Positions 37,190-46,039 of a stretch of DNA of 64,000 bases are shown here, piece by piece. Under the pieces are notes generated by a model that was not told where the DNA came from, did no database searches, and saw only the letters and a list, made by a program, of their open reading frames with translations. How positions within the stretch are numbered: position 1 is the stretch's first letter; each line of letters starts with the position of its first letter. Origin of the DNA: Pseudoduganella violacea (lineage in GTDB: Bacteria > Pseudomonadota > Gammaproteobacteria > Burkholderiales > Burkholderiaceae_D); assembly GCF_014191875.1 (NCBI RefSeq), contig NZ_JACHXD010000001.1, forward strand, positions 651,304 through 715,303, in the 5' to 3' direction. Both the position numbers and the translations under genes were made by a program.

Positions 37190-38266
37190 TCAGGCGGCCT
37201 GTCCCAGACTGCGGAACAGGAAGGCGCGGGAAAACGCGGCCAGCGGCAGCGAGTAGTGTTCGATGATGCGGTCGAACCACTGCATCGAATGCAGCGCCTG
37301 CTGCTGGATGCTGTCGACCGCCTCGCTGCGCTGGCGCTGGTAGCGCGCCAGCGCCTCGGGCAATGCGCCGCCCTGGTGCAGGCTGTCGGCCAGGGCGATC
37401 GCATCTTCCACGGCCAGGCGGGTGCCGGAACCGATCGAGAAATGCGCCGTGTGGGCGGCGTCGCCGATCAGCACCATCTGTTCGTGGTGCAGCGCGTCGC
37501 AGCGGATCTGCTCGAACTGGCGCCACTCATGCGGCGCGTCCGACAGGCTGGTCAGGCTGGCGTCGCCCAGCAGGCTGGCGAAGATGCCCTCCAGCCGCGC
37601 CAGATCGGCAGACAGCGCGCGGCGGCCGAAGCCGAAGCCGTCGAAAGTCTGCTGCGCGCACTCCACCACGAAGGTCGACTTGTCGGCGCTGAACGGGTAG
37701 GCGTGCACCCACACCGGTCCGTGCGTGGTTTGCTGGAAGTCGAACACCATGCGGTCGAACGCCTTGTCGCAACCGAGCCAGATAAAGCGGTTGGCCGACT
37801 GCACCCGCACGATGGGCGCCGCGGCGCCGATCTGTTCGCGGCAGCCGCTCTTGATGCCGTCCGAGCCGACCAGCAGCTGGTAGCCGCCGGCCAGGTCGGC
37901 GGCGCTGGCCGGCGACGAGTAGTGGATGCGGCAGCCCAGTTCCACGGCGCGCGCGCGCAGCACTTCCACCAGCGCGTGGCGGCCGGTGCTGCGGCCGAAC
38001 TGGTTGGACAGCAGATTGACCTCGCCTTTGTGGCGGATTTCGATCTGGTCCCAGCTCACGGCGCGCGCCAGGATGGCCGCATGGCTGGCCTCGTCCATCC
38101 GGCGCATGGCCTCCAGCATGGGTTCGCGCAGGATGATGCCCCAGCCCGAGTTGCGGTCCGCGCTGTCGCGTTCGAAGATATCGATCGCGGCAGCGGGCTG
38201 GCGCCGCTTCATGGCGATGGCGAAGTAGAGGGCGGCCACGCCGCCGCCGATGCAGGCGATCTTCAT
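37190..38266 (-). CDS. FAD-dependent monooxygenase (aryl hydroxylase-like)
   Basis: 358 residues from ATG at 38266. Rossmann dinucleotide motif MKIACIGGGVAALYFAIAMK, the second FAD motif VLIGDAAHTAHFSIGSGTRLAVEDA, and an intermediate LLVGSDGIKS identify a class A flavoprotein monooxygenase. The N-terminus is most like salicylyl-CoA 5-hydroxylase and anthraniloyl-CoA monooxygenase, which would fit an aromatic thioester substrate made by the ligase encoded just upstream. Its start overlaps the ligase stop as TGATG. The third residue of the usual GxGxxG is present; the Pro after it (GGGPAG) is replaced by Val. Confidence 0.88.
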   Translation of the reverse strand: MKIACIGGGVAALYFAIAMKRRQPAAAIDIFERDSADRNSGWGIILREPMLEAMRRMDEASHAAILARAVSWDQIEIRHKGEVNLLSNQFGRSTGRHALVEVLRARAVELGCRIHYSSPASAADLAGGYQLLVGSDGIKSGCREQIGAAAPIVRVQSANRFIWLGCDKAFDRMVFDFQQTTHGPVWVHAYPFSADKSTFVVECAQQTFDGFGFGRRALSADLARLEGIFASLLGDASLTSLSDAPHEWRQFEQIRCDALHHEQMVLIGDAAHTAHFSIGSGTRLAVEDAIALADSLHQGGALPEALARYQRQRSEAVDSIQQQALHSMQWFDRIIEHYSLPLAAFSRAFLFRSLGQAA

Positions 38267-39837
38267 CAGGCGGCGACCGCCGGGGTCAGATCGAACTTGC
38301 TCAGCGCCGCGCGCGACACCTTGCCGTTGTCGTTGCGCGGCAGGGCGTCGAGCGCGAGCAGCTGTTTCGGCAGGCTGTGTTTTTCGCAGACCTCGCCGAG
38401 GATGGCTTGCACGGCGGTGATGCCCTCCTCCTGCCCGCACTGTTTCGCGTCGATCACGCAGAACAGCACCGGCTCGGCCAGTTCACCGTCGCCCTGGTGC
38501 GGCACCAGGGCGCATTCCAGCACCTGGGGCAGGCGGCGCTGGATTTCGCTTTCGATCGCCAGCGGCGTGACCCAGATGCCGTTCGACTTGAACAGGTCGT
38601 CGCTGCGGCCGCGATAGGTATAGAAGCCTTCCGCGTCGCGCGAGAACAGGTCGCCGGTGCAGCACCAGCCATCGACGAATTTCTCGCCGCTCGCTTGCGG
38701 CTTGTTCCAGTAGCCCAGGTTCGGATGGCGCCCTTTGACCCACAGGATGCCGTCGCCGTCCTGGCCCTGCGCGCTGGCTTCCAGCCGGACCTGGTAGCCG
38801 ACCACCGGGCGGCCGGTGGCGCCTGCCTTGAGCGAAGAGGGCGCATTGGAGAGGAAGATATGGCCCATCTCGGTGCTGCCGATGCCGTCATAGATCGGCA
38901 GGCCGAAGGCTTCCTGCCAACGCTCGAAAATCGATTGCGGCAGGCCGGAGCCGGCCGAGATGAAGACGGTGTCCTCGCTCAGATAGGGCTTCAGGCGCGC
39001 CGCATGCGGCAGCAGCGCCGCGTACAGGGCCGGCGCGCAGAAGATCGCGCTGGGGCGGTGCGCTGCGATATTGCGCAGCACCGCATAGTCGTTGCTGGGC
39101 ATGGCGGAATCGAGCACCGCCGTCGCGCCGAGCAGCAGGGGGAAGAAGAAGCTGGCGCCGAAGCCGTAGCCGAAGAACATCTTGGCGGCCGAGTAAAACA
39201 CGTCGTCGGATGTGAAGCCGTGGGTGCAGACCGCGAAGGCCTGGGTGTTTTCCAGCATGGTGACGCTGCAATGCTGCACGGCCTTGGGGCGGCCCGTGGT
39301 GCCGGACGTGTATTGCCAGAACGCGGCCTCGTTTTCGCCGATGTAGGTGAACTCGAAGGCGCATTGCTGCTGCGTCAGCGCGCTCAGATGCAGCAGATCG
39401 GCGGCCTTGTCGCCGGTTTTGGCCGGGACCACGGTGGCGTAGCTGTCCTGCAGCAGCAGGCGGGGCGGGGTGGCGGCGTCCGCGCACACGGCGCGCACCG
39501 TGTCCAGATTGTCGGTTTCGCAGGCCAGCAGGCTGGCGCCGCTGTCGGCGATGATATGACTCAGCGAGTCGCGCGACAGCTTCGGATTGATCACCACCGG
39601 AATGGCGCCGATCGACAGCGCCGCCAGGAAGATTTCGCTGACGGCGGGGGAGTCGTACAGGCTGATCACGATGCGCTGGCGCGAGACCAGGCCCAGTCCG
39701 CGCAGGGCCTGGGCCAAGCTGGCCGAGCGCTGGAACAGGCTGGAGTAGCTCAGGCCGGTATTATTGTACAGATAAGCGTTTTTGCGTAAATCCCTTTGAC
39801 GGGAAACGATTTCCCGGGCCAGATTGGCTTGCGTCAT
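38266..39837 (-). CDS. Aryl-CoA ligase (benzoate/anthranilate-CoA ligase-like, PqsA-like)
   Basis: 523 residues, ANL superfamily. P-loop WQYTSGTTGRPKAVQH (about 175-190), A5 motif DGIGSTEMGHIFL (317-329), WCCTGDL (391-397), YRGRSDDLFKSNG (408-420) and the catalytic lysine K506 in PRNDNGKVSRAAL. The segments SPAVSEIFLAALSIGAIPVVINP and MFFGYGFGASFFFPLLLGA are close to what I recall of PqsA and benzoate-CoA ligases, so an aromatic acid is the expected substrate. Product could be an aryl-CoA or an aryl thioester on the stand-alone carrier protein encoded 11 bases upstream. AAGGAG before ATG. Confidence 0.9.
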   Translation of the reverse strand: MTQANLAREIVSRQRDLRKNAYLYNNTGLSYSSLFQRSASLAQALRGLGLVSRQRIVISLYDSPAVSEIFLAALSIGAIPVVINPKLSRDSLSHIIADSGASLLACETDNLDTVRAVCADAATPPRLLLQDSYATVVPAKTGDKAADLLHLSALTQQQCAFEFTYIGENEAAFWQYTSGTTGRPKAVQHCSVTMLENTQAFAVCTHGFTSDDVFYSAAKMFFGYGFGASFFFPLLLGATAVLDSAMPSNDYAVLRNIAAHRPSAIFCAPALYAALLPHAARLKPYLSEDTVFISAGSGLPQSIFERWQEAFGLPIYDGIGSTEMGHIFLSNAPSSLKAGATGRPVVGYQVRLEASAQGQDGDGILWVKGRHPNLGYWNKPQASGEKFVDGWCCTGDLFSRDAEGFYTYRGRSDDLFKSNGIWVTPLAIESEIQRRLPQVLECALVPHQGDGELAEPVLFCVIDAKQCGQEEGITAVQAILGEVCEKHSLPKQLLALDALPRNDNGKVSRAALSKFDLTPAVAA

Positions 39838-39848
39838 GGTATTTCTCC

Positions 39849-40103
39849 TTATGGCAATTCAGCGGTAGCGAAGAAATTCTTGCGAATCAAATTCACGGTT
39901 CGCAAGTTATCCATGGAAAGCTCTTCCAATTCGATGGCCCGATTGCGGATTTTTTCGATCACAATCACCAGCGCCATGATTTTCAGCGAATCGAGCACGC
40001 CCGTTTCGACCAGATCCAGGTCGTCTTCGATGACAATATCCGGAAATTTATTTTGTTCGCGCAAATAATCGCGTACTTGCGCGATGGAGTTTTCGATAGT
40101 CAT
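39849..40103 (-). CDS. Stand-alone acyl carrier protein
   Basis: 84 residues, four-helix carrier protein with the phosphopantetheine attachment serine in VETGVLDSLKIM (S39). It lies between the KAS III-like and ligase genes and is probably loaded by the ligase or used by the KAS III-like enzyme. A phosphopantetheinyl transferase is not encoded in the window. The gene is only 255 bases and the ribosome site is weak, so expression may depend on coupling. Confidence 0.92.
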   Translation of the reverse strand: MTIENSIAQVRDYLREQNKFPDIVIEDDLDLVETGVLDSLKIMALVIVIEKIRNRAIELEELSMDNLRTVNLIRKNFFATAELP

Positions 40104-40118
40104 AGGTCAGCCCAGCGG

Positions 40119-41036
40119 TTAGATGGAAGTCAGCAGCAGGCAGGCGCAATGGCCATTGCCGTCGGATTGCAGGAGCAGCAGCTCTGAAGTGGCCGTAGCG
40201 TGCTGGCTTGAATAATCGATCAGATTAATCATGCTGTCGCATACATGACAATGGCCGATGCGGGCCACATTGCCGGTATAGAGCTGTGCGGCTTTAAATC
40301 CGCTGCGGGCATCCCGTATTTTTTTAATAGGAAGGAAGATATTGTTGTTGAATACGCGGCTGATATCGCTTCTGCCCAGCTGATTTCTTTCCAGCAGAGC
40401 GTCCAGTGTCTGCGTTTGCAGCTGGCTCTTGTCGTTCAGCGTGATGCCGCTGGCGAGCTCATCCAGATCGAGGCGCTGTATCGCATCCACCACCCGATAC
40501 TGCGCATTGGCGCCGTCGGCGCGCAGCACGACGGCGCAGGCGGCGTCGCCGAACAGGGCAAAGGGGGAAAAGCGCTGCATGCCTGGCGTCATGCTGCCCA
40601 GGCCGACCACGAGGACATTCTCCAGTTCGCCGGACGCGATGCGCGCCGCCGCCAGCCGCACGGCCGACAGATAGGATGCGCAGCCGTTCAGCGTAGCGCT
40701 TTCCAGCAAGGCATTGCGGCAGCCCAGGGTTTGCAGCACCTGGCCAAGCCGTGGCGCCAGCTCGTTGGGATTTTCAGGAAAGGAGGCGGCGGCAAAGACC
40801 ACCAGTTGGATGTCGCCGGCCGGCACGGCGCTGGCCGCCAGGGCTGTTTGCGCGGCTTGCAGACTGAGTTGATAAATATCGGCGGTTTCATAATAGCTGC
40901 CCCAACCCCACAATTCGGGGAAATTGGCGCCGCCCAGAGCGGTCAAAGCCTGTTCGAAACCGTCGGCTTGTTTGAATGTTTTTTCTGCCTCACCCAGCAC
41001 GTAGGAGGCGCCCGAAAGATACGCGTCTCTTTTCAT
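40119..41036 (-). CDS. KAS III-like condensing or acyl-transfer enzyme with altered active site
   Basis: 305 residues with the thiolase fold of 3-oxoacyl-ACP synthase III. The nucleophile is in LESATLNGCASYLSAV (C119) and FGDAACAVVL is the usual glycine-rich stretch. The motif normally reading HQAN is RVFNNNIF (about 228-234), and the usual GNTS region reads GHCHVCDSMINL (261-272), so the positions of His and Asn appear exchanged or lost. That suggests specialised chemistry, such as acyl transfer as in CerJ/DpsC-like proteins, rather than fatty-acid initiation. Sits between the DABB and ACP genes. Confidence 0.82.
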   Translation of the reverse strand: MKRDAYLSGASYVLGEAEKTFKQADGFEQALTALGGANFPELWGWGSYYETADIYQLSLQAAQTALAASAVPAGDIQLVVFAAASFPENPNELAPRLGQVLQTLGCRNALLESATLNGCASYLSAVRLAAARIASGELENVLVVGLGSMTPGMQRFSPFALFGDAACAVVLRADGANAQYRVVDAIQRLDLDELASGITLNDKSQLQTQTLDALLERNQLGRSDISRVFNNNIFLPIKKIRDARSGFKAAQLYTGNVARIGHCHVCDSMINLIDYSSQHATATSELLLLQSDGNGHCACLLLTSI

Positions 41037-41067
41037 TTTTTATTTTCCCTGATGTCACGATGGAATA

Positions 41068-41361
41068 TCAGGCAAGCGACGCGTAATCGATTTCAAGGAA
41101 TTCGCTGACTTCGGGGATCCAGCGTTCCTTTACCAGCGTCTGATGCACTGGGTGGTGGGTATAGCGGTCGTAATCCTCCTGCGATGCGAATTCCATTGAA
41201 ATGCCGAAATCATAGGTATTTTGCTTGCTGGTTTGGCGCAGGCATTTGAAATTCTGCACGCCGGGAATATCGGAAAACTTGAAAGTGTCGGCCAGAAACT
41301 CTTTTTCCTCCGGCGACCCCGGTGAATGCTTGAGTTTGAAAACAATGGTGTGTTGAATCAT
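41068..41361 (-). CDS. DABB (stress-responsive A/B barrel) domain protein
   Basis: 97 residues, dimeric alpha-beta barrel fold: MIQHTIVFKLKHSPGSPEEKE, FGISMEFASQEDYDRYTHHP and VHQTLVKERWIPEV match DABB proteins, including the conserved His near the N-terminus and HP motif. DABB proteins include olivetolic acid cyclase, which cyclises a polyketide, so in this operon a cyclase or isomerase role is possible. First gene of the eleven-gene operon; AGAGGA precedes the ATG. Confidence 0.88.
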   Translation of the reverse strand: MIQHTIVFKLKHSPGSPEEKEFLADTFKFSDIPGVQNFKCLRQTSKQNTYDFGISMEFASQEDYDRYTHHPVHQTLVKERWIPEVSEFLEIDYASLA

Positions 41362-41741
41362 TTCGTTCCTCTAGGAAGTTTTGGAAAGAATGAGCTAATG
41401 AGCAGATGGAATTGTCATAAACAAATTCGCAAAAACTTCTGCTGCAGTTACTAAGTGTTTCAAATTCGGCAACGAGAGTAAGTGGCAAAAGATTAGGCGT
41501 CAACTGGTTTCATGATTCGCACTTTTGCAACAGTACCAATAAAATGGATCGCCATAACTCCCATAAAGATAGTTATTTTGATAACGGGCGGAATGGGTAA
41601 TTTCGGGGGCTGGACGGCCGATGGTGGTTTGATACCAATTTGATGCCGGTAGGTAAGTGGTATTAGGTGGCCTTGCGCTGCAGCGATTTCATGCAGGGGC
41701 TAAAATTCGCTGCACCTTTATCATCACGCTAGGTTTGGTTT
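41362..41741. promoter_or_regulatory. Divergent control region between the biosynthetic operon and the GNAT gene
   Basis: 380 bases without a gene, AT-richer than the flanks. It must hold the promoters for both sides, but I see no strong -35/-10 pair. ATACCA at 41632-41637 and its inverse TGGTAT at 41658-41663, with TTTGATACC and TTTGATGCC as a close direct repeat, could be a regulator site. No regulator gene is next to the operon. Confidence 0.45.
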
Positions 41742-42647
41742 ATGTTTGAGATTCGCAAATCGCAGCCGGGCGATGCGCCCGCGCTGGCCGAAGTCTGGCG
41801 CCGCTCCGTCCACGCCACCCATCACTTCCTGTCGGATGAGGATTTTCGCCAGATCGACCTTCTCGTCAGCCAGCAGTATCTGCCGCAGGCCGATTTATGG
41901 CTGGCGGTGGACGACGCCGGCGCGCCTGTGGCTTTCCTCGGCTTGAGCGGCACGCACGTGGACAGCCTGTTTGTCGATCCCGCCGTGCGTGGCCAAGGCA
42001 TCGGCAAGCTGCTGCTGGCCCACGTCGGCCAGATGCCGGCAGCGCTGACGGTCGACGTCAATGAGCAGAACGCGCAGGCGGTGGGCTTCTATCTCCAGCA
42101 GGGCTTTGTGCAGACCGGCCGCTCGGCCACCGATGGCGAAGGCCGTCCCTATCCCCTATTGCACCTGCGCCGCGCGGCGCCGCCCGCGCTGCCGCCAGTG
42201 AGGGACATCCGCGTGCGCCTTGCCACGCCGGCCGATATTCCTGTCCTCTTCGATGTGCGCACCAGCGTGCTGCAAAACCATCTGTCGCGCGGCCAGATGG
42301 TGGAATGGGGCGTCACGCCTGAGACGACCCTGCAATTGATGCGGCAGTCTCCCTGTATCTGGGTGGGCGAAGTAAATGGCGAGGTGGTGGCTTTCGCCAC
42401 GGCCGATGTCGAAGGCGGCTCGGTGTTTGCGATGTTTATCCGTCCCGGCTTTGAAGGACTGGGCCTGGGACGGCGGCTGATGGCGGAAGTGGAAGCCTTG
42501 CTGTTCCGCCACCATGAATTGATCTGGCTGGAAACCGATGGCCGCGACCCGGTGCGCGCCAACGGTTTCTACCTCAAGCTGGGCTGGACCCTGGCGGCCC
42601 AGCTGGAAGAGGGCGACGTGCGCTACGAGAAGCGCCGTCCCGCTTAA
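41742..42647 (+). CDS. Two-domain GNAT acetyltransferase
   Basis: 301 residues with two N-acetyltransferase domains in tandem. The first (1-145) contains VDSLFVDPAVRGQGIGKLLL and the FYLQQGF motif and resembles YjaB-type proteins; the second (about 157-301) has VFAMFIRPGFEGLGLGRRLM and FYLKLGW. Both have a Q/RxxGxG/A acetyl-CoA pyrophosphate loop, so both may be active. The acceptor is unknown. It is divergent from the biosynthetic operon and overlaps the convergent receptor pseudogene by four bases. Confidence 0.9.
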   Translation: MFEIRKSQPGDAPALAEVWRRSVHATHHFLSDEDFRQIDLLVSQQYLPQADLWLAVDDAGAPVAFLGLSGTHVDSLFVDPAVRGQGIGKLLLAHVGQMPAALTVDVNEQNAQAVGFYLQQGFVQTGRSATDGEGRPYPLLHLRRAAPPALPPVRDIRVRLATPADIPVLFDVRTSVLQNHLSRGQMVEWGVTPETTLQLMRQSPCIWVGEVNGEVVAFATADVEGGSVFAMFIRPGFEGLGLGRRLMAEVEALLFRHHELIWLETDGRDPVRANGFYLKLGWTLAAQLEEGDVRYEKRRPA

Positions 42648-44426
42648 AAGTCCGTCGTCACCGAGAGATTGACGGTGCGCGGCGCGCCCAGCGCCGCCAT
42701 GCCGGAGAAGTAGGCGCTGCCCCAGTAGTTCTTGTTGAAGACGTTCTGCACGCCGCCGAGCACAAAGCGCCAGCGCGGCACGCCGAAAGCCGCATGGCCG
42801 TCGTACAAGCCGTCTTCCGTTTTCAGCAGCTTGGCCTGGGTGTAGGCCAGCCCGCCCAGCAGGCGCAGGCCGGGCTGCAGCTGTCCAAAGGTATTCCATT
42901 CGGCGCCGCGGTTGCGCTGGCGGCCATCGTCGCCATAGATGGCGGTGGCGGGATTGCGCAGCAAGGTCGGCTGGGTGATCTGGTAGAAGCTCAGGGTCTG
43001 CGCGATCCGGCCCTGCACGCGCTGGCTGCGGGCGCCGACGGTCAGGCGCAGGCGTTCGTCCAGCATGGACAGGGTGTCGGCCAGTACCACGCTGGATAAG
43101 GTGGACGCGGTATCGCGCGGCGGCTTGGCCGGCGCAGCGGGAATCAGGGCTGGGCCGGGCGCATAGATATTCGAGCTGAATTCCTCGCCAAAGCCGACGG
43201 CGGTGCCGCCTTCGCTATACAGGCGCGCCACGCCGAAAGTCCACTGGTGCTTGATCGTACCGGTGGCGAACCTGCCGCGCAGGCCGGCATCCGCCGACAC
43301 CGTATTCTCGTAACCGCTGACCGAGCGCGCCGCATCGGTGAAATTGCCGCCCGTTTCGGCCACCGGACCGAAGCCCAGATGGCCGGAGCGGCGGTTCTGC
43401 CGCCGTCCCAGGCTGGCGTAAGCGGCCGCGCTGTCGCCGATCTCGTATTCACCGCGCAGCACTAGGCCATTGTCGCGGAAGCGCGAGTAAGCGCCGGGCA
43501 GCAGATTGGTTTTGGCGTCGGGCGCTGGCAGCACGTCGCCGGCGAAGCGGGCGAACAGGCCGGAGCCGCCGCGCATATCCTGTCCGGCATGAAAGGCGTC
43601 GAGCGAGAGCGACAACTTCTCGCCCCGGTAATCGAGCGCCACGGAAGCCATCTGCTCGCGCTGGCTGCGGCCGTCCAGGCTGGCATCGCCCTGCGAATGC
43701 AGGCCGTTGACGCGCACGCCCCAGGCATTGTTCGCGCCGAAGCGGCGGCCGATATCGGCGCGCAGGCCGAATTGCGCGTCCGATTCATAGCTCAGGCCCA
43801 GGCGCGTCAGCGGCGCATCGGCCGCCCGCTTGGGCACCACATTGATGCCGCCGCCCACGCTGCCGGTGGGCGACATGCCGTTCACCAGCGCATTCGGCCC
43901 TTTCAGCACTTCGATGCGCTCATACATCTCCACCGGAATCTGCTGCGGCGGCAGCACGCCATACAGGCCGTTCAGCGAGACGTCGCCGCTGTCGATGGCG
44001 AAGCCCCGTATCATCATATTCTCGTAAGGGAAACCCGGCGGCACGATGACGCGCACCGAAGGATCGTTGGACACCACATCGCCGATGGTGCGCGCCTGCT
44101 GGTCCTGCGCCAATTGCGCTGTATAGCTGACCTGGCTGAAGGGCGCATCGAGCACCCGCCGTCAGCTCGGTGGAGAAGGCGAGGATGATCCCTGCCTCGC
44201 GGCCCAGGCGCTGCAGGGCCGCTGTCAAGGAACCGGCCGGGATGCTGTAGTTGCGCGTCGCCTCGGCCTGTTGCTGCGTATTGGCGACGGCATGCGCCAT
44301 GGCGCCGCCGGGCAGGGCGCCCATGCCAAGCAGGGCGAGCGCCACGGCGCGGGCGAGAAGGGCATGGCGGGGACGCGCGTTTGCCGCGCCAGGATGAAGG
44401 CGGAGCTGGATGCCGGACTGGCTCAT
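42644..44426 (-). pseudogene. TonB-dependent siderophore receptor, frameshifted and internally shortened
   Basis: Reads as a FhuE/FoxA-like outer-membrane receptor. An intact start (ATG 44426, AAAGGAA upstream, signal peptide, then STN residues NYSIPAGSLTAALQRLG) is cut off at ELTAG near 44165 and resumes in another frame at VLDAPFSQVSYTAQ, losing the rest of the STN domain. Plug and barrel then follow, but two stretches seem missing in frame: GARSQRVQG runs directly into QTLSFYQITQP, and FGVPRW directly into RFVLGGVQNVFN. The end NLSVTTDF is normal. With fecI and fecR intact upstream, this appears to be a decayed ferric-siderophore uptake gene. Confidence 0.8.
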
Positions 44427-44513
44427 TCGGGATTCCTTTCAATGCGGTTAGATGGCTTCTATCCTGTATGCCCCGCGAGATTGGAAAAGGGATCAGTGCC
44501 GACGAATTATTTT

Positions 44514-45485
44514 TCAGCCGCGCGCGGAGCGCGGCGCCAGCGTGACCCAGTAGCGCGTCATGTAGCGAACCTGCAGCGGCAGCGTCTTGCCCAGCATATC
44601 GAGCACCTTATCGGTATCGGCCAGCGGATAGGTGCCTGAGACCTTGAGCGCGGCGATAGCTGGATCGACCGCCAGCCGGCCATGGCGATAGCGCGCCAGC
44701 GCCGCCACAAAGCGTTCCAGCGGCATATCCGTCGCCACCAGCATGCCTTGCAGCCACACGCTGGCGTTTTCGTCGGCGGCTTGCAGCGGGCCGACGGCGG
44801 CGTCGCTGAAATGCAGCATCTGCCCGGCCTGCAAGCGCTGCGGCGACGCGTCCAGCGGCCGCACTTCCACCGCGCCATCGTAGACGGCGACCTCGGTCTG
44901 CCGGCAGCCGGCCCGGCTCACGCTGAAGCGGGTGCCCAGCGCCTGCAGGCGGCCATGGCCGGTGTAGACGTAGAAGGGACGCTCGGCCACGTCCTTGGCC
45001 GTCGTCACCATGATTTCGCCGTCGATCAGGCGCAGCACGCGCTCGCTGCCGCTGTAATCAATATCGATGGCCGAACTGGCGTTCATTTCCACGATGGTGC
45101 CGTCGGCCAAGGCCAGGCTGCTGCGCTGGCCGGTGCCGGTGCGGCGATCCGCGCTCCATTGCCGCCACGACGCCTGCTCTTCCAGCATCCACGCCGCGCC
45201 GCCGGCAAACAGGGCCACCGCCAGCGCCTGCACGGCGCGCCGCCGCGCGGCCGAGCGCGGAGCGGCCAACGTCGCCTGCGCCAGGGCGGGCGGCAGCTGG
45301 TCCAGGCGGGCGCTGAAAGCCGCCACTTTCTGCCAGGCGCGTTCATGATCCTGATGCGCCGCGCGCCAGGCCTGCCATGCGCTGCGCGTGGCGTCGTTGG
45401 CCTGCTCCGATTGCAGCTCCACCAGCCAGCTGGCGGCCTGCAGGCGTACTTCCGCGGGAATGGTCGAGGAAAGAACGGTATCCAT
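44514..45485 (-). CDS. fecR: FecR-type anti-sigma factor / sensor
   Basis: 323 residues from ATG at 45485. N-terminal cytoplasmic DUF4880-like part (AASWLVELQSEQANDATRSAWQAWRAAHQDHERAWQ; family pattern of Trp-rich anti-sigma domains), one membrane segment at about 95-115, and a periplasmic FecR domain with LADGTIVEMNASSAIDIDY and LQALGTRFSVS. It relays receptor occupancy to the sigma factor encoded 11 bases upstream. Its partner receptor gene downstream is broken, so signalling through it may be lost or served by another receptor. Confidence 0.93.
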   Translation of the reverse strand: MDTVLSSTIPAEVRLQAASWLVELQSEQANDATRSAWQAWRAAHQDHERAWQKVAAFSARLDQLPPALAQATLAAPRSAARRRAVQALAVALFAGGAAWMLEEQASWRQWSADRRTGTGQRSSLALADGTIVEMNASSAIDIDYSGSERVLRLIDGEIMVTTAKDVAERPFYVYTGHGRLQALGTRFSVSRAGCRQTEVAVYDGAVEVRPLDASPQRLQAGQMLHFSDAAVGPLQAADENASVWLQGMLVATDMPLERFVAALARYRHGRLAVDPAIAALKVSGTYPLADTDKVLDMLGKTLPLQVRYMTRYWVTLAPRSARG

Positions 45486-45496
45486 GGTTGCGCGGC

Positions 45497-46006
45497 TCAC
45501 TCGGCGAAGCAGCACTGGGCCAGCGCCCGCGCGATATAGCGTTTCACGGTCGGCAGCGAAACGCCGAGCCTGGCGGCGATTTCGCCCTGGCGCAGGCCAT
45601 CGAGCTGGGACAGCAGGAAGGCTTCGCGCACCTTGCCCGGCAGGCCGTCCAGCAGGCGGTCGATTTCGCACAGCGTCTCCAGCACGATGGCGCGGCATTC
45701 GGGCGAGGGCGCCAACGGTTCGGGCAGGGCGGCCAAAGCCTGCAGATACGCCTGTTCCAGCTGGCGGCGGCGCTGCAGATTGGCGACCATGCCCTGGGCG
45801 ATGGTCGTCAGCAGGGCGCGCGGCTCCTGGATCGGTGGCGGCGCATCCTTGCTGAGCAGGCGGATGAAGGTGTCCTGGGCCAGGTCGGCGGCATCGACGG
45901 AATCGCGCAGGCGCCGGCGCAGCCAGCCGAGCAGCCAGCCATGGTGGTCGGCATACAGGGCCGCGATGCCGGCGCCGGATGCGCAACTGAGTGGTGACAC
46001 GAACAC
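45497..46006 (-). CDS. fecI: FecI-type ECF sigma factor
   Basis: 169 residues from GTG at 46006 with GGAAAGGA upstream. Sigma-2 region DAADLAQDTFIRLLSK and sigma-4 region GLPGKVREAFLLSQLDGLRQGEIAARLGVSLPTVKRYIARAL are as in FecI-like sigma factors that drive iron-transport genes. A Fur-like site lies just upstream. Forms the usual fecI-fecR-receptor series. Confidence 0.93.
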   Translation of the reverse strand: MFVSPLSCASGAGIAALYADHHGWLLGWLRRRLRDSVDAADLAQDTFIRLLSKDAPPPIQEPRALLTTIAQGMVANLQRRRQLEQAYLQALAALPEPLAPSPECRAIVLETLCEIDRLLDGLPGKVREAFLLSQLDGLRQGEIAARLGVSLPTVKRYIARALAQCCFAE

Positions 46007-46039
46007 ATCCTTTCCCGGCCAGGCCGCTTTGAATTATGT

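Noticed and set aside
35621..38617. Nearly 1000-codon open frame on + strand opposite the MATE and FAD monooxygenase genes
   Set aside because: Antisense shadow; spans several real genes and shows no recognisable fold.
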